Assembly: GCF_014489495.1 (NCBI RefSeq)
Contig: NZ_CP060780.1
Span: forward strand, 1,933,001 to 1,997,000
Reading direction: 5' to 3'
DNA: 64,000 nucleotides
Source: Sphingomonas daechungensis
GTDB taxonomy: Bacteria > Pseudomonadota > Alphaproteobacteria > Sphingomonadales > Sphingomonadaceae
This document shows, in pieces, positions 62,743 through 64,000 of this stretch (position 1 is its first letter; each line of letters starts with the position of its first letter). The notes below the pieces were generated by a model that did not search any database, had not been told where the DNA came from, and saw only the letters and a list, made by a program, of their open reading frames with translations. The position numbers were made by a program, and so were the translations under genes.

Positions 62743-63813
62743 ATGCCAATCGAGTCGATCAAGGGGCGCGGAGCGACGCGCAATCCAATCCCGACGCGCT
62801 TCAATCTCCAGAAGCGGCTGACGGAAGGAGAATGGCTGGATTCGGTTGAGGCGTTAGACGGCGTGCCGAAGCGACGGACGACGGTCACGATCGAACATCC
62901 CAAGTCTATCCTGAACCGCAACAAGTCGCCCGACATCGGTTTCGACCGATCGGTCAACGCCTATCGGGGCTGCGAGCACGGCTGCATCTACTGCTTCGCG
63001 AGGCCGACGCACGCCTTTCACGACCTCTCGCCTGGCGTAGATTTCGAATCCCGGCTGTTCGCCAAGCCCAATGCAGCGCAGCTTCTTCATGCGGCCTTGT
63101 CGCGGTCCGGATACGACTGCGCTCCAATCGCGATGGGGACGAACACCGACCCCTATCAGCCAATCGAGGAACGATGGCGAATCACCCGAGCGCTCATCGA
63201 GTTGCTGGTCGAGACGCGGCACCCCTTCTCCATCACTACCAAGTCCGACCGGGTGCTGCGGGACCTGGACCTGCTGAAGCCCGCGGGTGAGCTTGGGATC
63301 GTGTCCGTGGCGCTGTCCGTGACGTCACTCGACCCAAAGACGGCTCGGGCGCTGGAGCCGAGGGCCCCCGCTCCACACCGGCGCGTTGCCGCGATCAAGG
63401 CGCTCAACGATGCGGGCGTTCCTTGCCACATCGCCATCGCCCCGGTCGTGCCCCAGATCACCGACCACGAGATGGAAGCTCTAGTCGAGGCCGGAGCGAA
63501 GGCCGGAGCTCGCGGCGGCTTCTACCTCCCGGTCCGTCTCCCCCACGAGGTGGCACCCCTCTTCCGTGCTTGGCTCGACGAGCATTTTCCCGACCGTGCA
63601 GGGAAGGTCATGGCAACCATCCAGTCCCTTCGCGGAGGACGGGACAACGATCCCAATTTCTTCAGCCGAATGCAGGGTCAGGGTCCATGGGCCGATCTCC
63701 TGCGGACGCGCTTCGAGAAAGCCGCGAAGAAATACGGCCTGCCGCAGTCCAGGTTCGGGCTCCGGCGCGACCTTTTCCAACCACCGCAGGGCAATCAACT
63801 GAGGCTGCTTTGA
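62743..63813 (+). CDS. PA0069-family radical SAM protein
   Basis: This intact 356-residue radical SAM protein is of the PA0069/SplB-like group. It has the cluster motif GCEHGCIYCFARPTH (CxxxCxxC) after a typical ~60-residue N-terminal extension (SIKGRGATRNPIPTRF), then MGTNTDPYQPIEERWRITR and APVVPQITDHEM. C-terminal part: FFSRMQGQGPWADLLRTRF. Its substrate has not been determined; relatives repair thymine spore photoproduct, which is not expected here. Confidence 0.9.
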   Translation: MPIESIKGRGATRNPIPTRFNLQKRLTEGEWLDSVEALDGVPKRRTTVTIEHPKSILNRNKSPDIGFDRSVNAYRGCEHGCIYCFARPTHAFHDLSPGVDFESRLFAKPNAAQLLHAALSRSGYDCAPIAMGTNTDPYQPIEERWRITRALIELLVETRHPFSITTKSDRVLRDLDLLKPAGELGIVSVALSVTSLDPKTARALEPRAPAPHRRVAAIKALNDAGVPCHIAIAPVVPQITDHEMEALVEAGAKAGARGGFYLPVRLPHEVAPLFRAWLDEHFPDRAGKVMATIQSLRGGRDNDPNFFSRMQGQGPWADLLRTRFEKAAKKYGLPQSRFGLRRDLFQPPQGNQLRLL

Positions 63814-63876
63814 TGGATTTGGGCGCGCTTTTTATCGAACGCCGGGGTGACTTCGCCCGGCTCCCTGCCCTACGCA

Positions 63877-64000
63877 ATGCCCATGCGTAATCCGTTCATT
63901 GCCGCGCTTCTGCTCGCGACTGCCGCTCCAGCTTTGTCTCAGGCTGTGCCTCCCCAAGTCTCCGGCCTCCGCGATGCCGCGTTGAAGGACGACTATGCCT
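63877..64000 (+). CDS. Exported peptidase, probably M28 family (3' truncated by window end)
   Basis: The first ~41 residues of a gene cut by the window edge: ATG 63877 gives a signal peptide (MRNPFIAALLLATAAPALSQ) followed by VSGLRDAALKDDYA. The last stretch matches the opening of exported M28/M20-type metallopeptidases in sphingomonads, from memory; with so little sequence the family call is tentative. Confidence 0.55.
   Translation, partial: MPMRNPFIAALLLATAAPALSQAVPPQVSGLRDAALKDDYA

Overview
The window looks like chromosomal DNA of a GC-rich alphaproteobacterium, most likely Sphingomonadales. The order bamA-ompH-fabZ has no lpxD/lpxA. Other pointers are an hfq gene carrying two Sm domains in one chain, the ntrYX-hfq-hflX-mazG block, a fused ispDF, and an ornithine decarboxylase beside a deoxyhypusine-synthase-like protein (sphingomonads are known for sym-homospermidine). 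I saw no transposase, integrase, phage gene, CRISPR array or rRNA. It reads as dense core genome.

Data quality dominates interpretation. About sixty genes are recognisable, but well over half carry one or more frame breaks. I counted roughly sixty, and every one I checked is explained by missing bases (net -1 each; ompH needs two), often in a G or C run of about five. Intact genes are scattered among broken ones. I read these as homopolymer undercalls in the assembly, not decay, and annotate each broken gene over its full reconstructed span. Large 'fusions' and 'antisense ORFs' mostly vanish once this is allowed for.

Layout. 1-2.5 kb: outer-membrane assembly (bamA, ompH) and fabZ. 2.5-7.0 kb, minus: a vitamin B12 uptake operon (promoter, cobalamin riboswitch, btuB, btuF, btuC, btuD). 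7.0-10.3 kb: rpmE, a GNAT enzyme, and a LemA/DUF2207 pair. 10.3-16.6 kb, minus: a large membrane-anchored SARP-type regulator with a TolB-like domain and TPRs, a TonB-dependent receptor, glutaryl-CoA dehydrogenase. 16.6-25.0 kb: tRNA-Ser, then a tightly overlapping plus-strand cluster (lytic transglycosylase, D,D-carboxypeptidase, tmk, holB, metG, tatD, MBL hydrolase, two retropepsin-like proteases). 25.1-32.3 kb: mazG facing hflX-hfq(tandem)-ntrX-ntrY-dusB, with no ntrBC. 32.4-36.1 kb: ispDF, pncC/cinA, COQ10-like, lipA, carbonic anhydrase. 36.1-42.5 kb: glycine-zipper lipoprotein, NYN protein, PAS protein, DUF1905, DMT transporter, ettA, acyl-CoA synthetase. 42.6-44.8 kb: ybaB, dnaX, SRP RNA. 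44.8-49.0 kb: EF-hand protein, ferredoxin, two tandem cysteine desulfurases, alpha/beta hydrolase. 49.0-53.4 kb: threonine dehydratase-like enzyme, then the polyamine pair and a clear terminator, MAPEG protein. 53.4-60.1 kb, minus: RNA methyltransferase, NAD(P)HX repair enzyme, ispE, TPR protein, ETF-QO. 60.1-64 kb: UDG-like protein, Slt transglycosylase, radical SAM protein and the start of an exported, probably M28, peptidase.

The only stretch over 300 bases without a gene is 6723-7038, which holds the cobalamin riboswitch and its promoter. The points I find most worth following up are the tandem Hfq, the bacterial deoxyhypusine-synthase homologue with its ODC partner, the membrane SARP/TolB/TPR regulator next to a TonB receptor, the tandem cysteine desulfurases, and NtrYX without NtrBC and with no GAFTGA loop.
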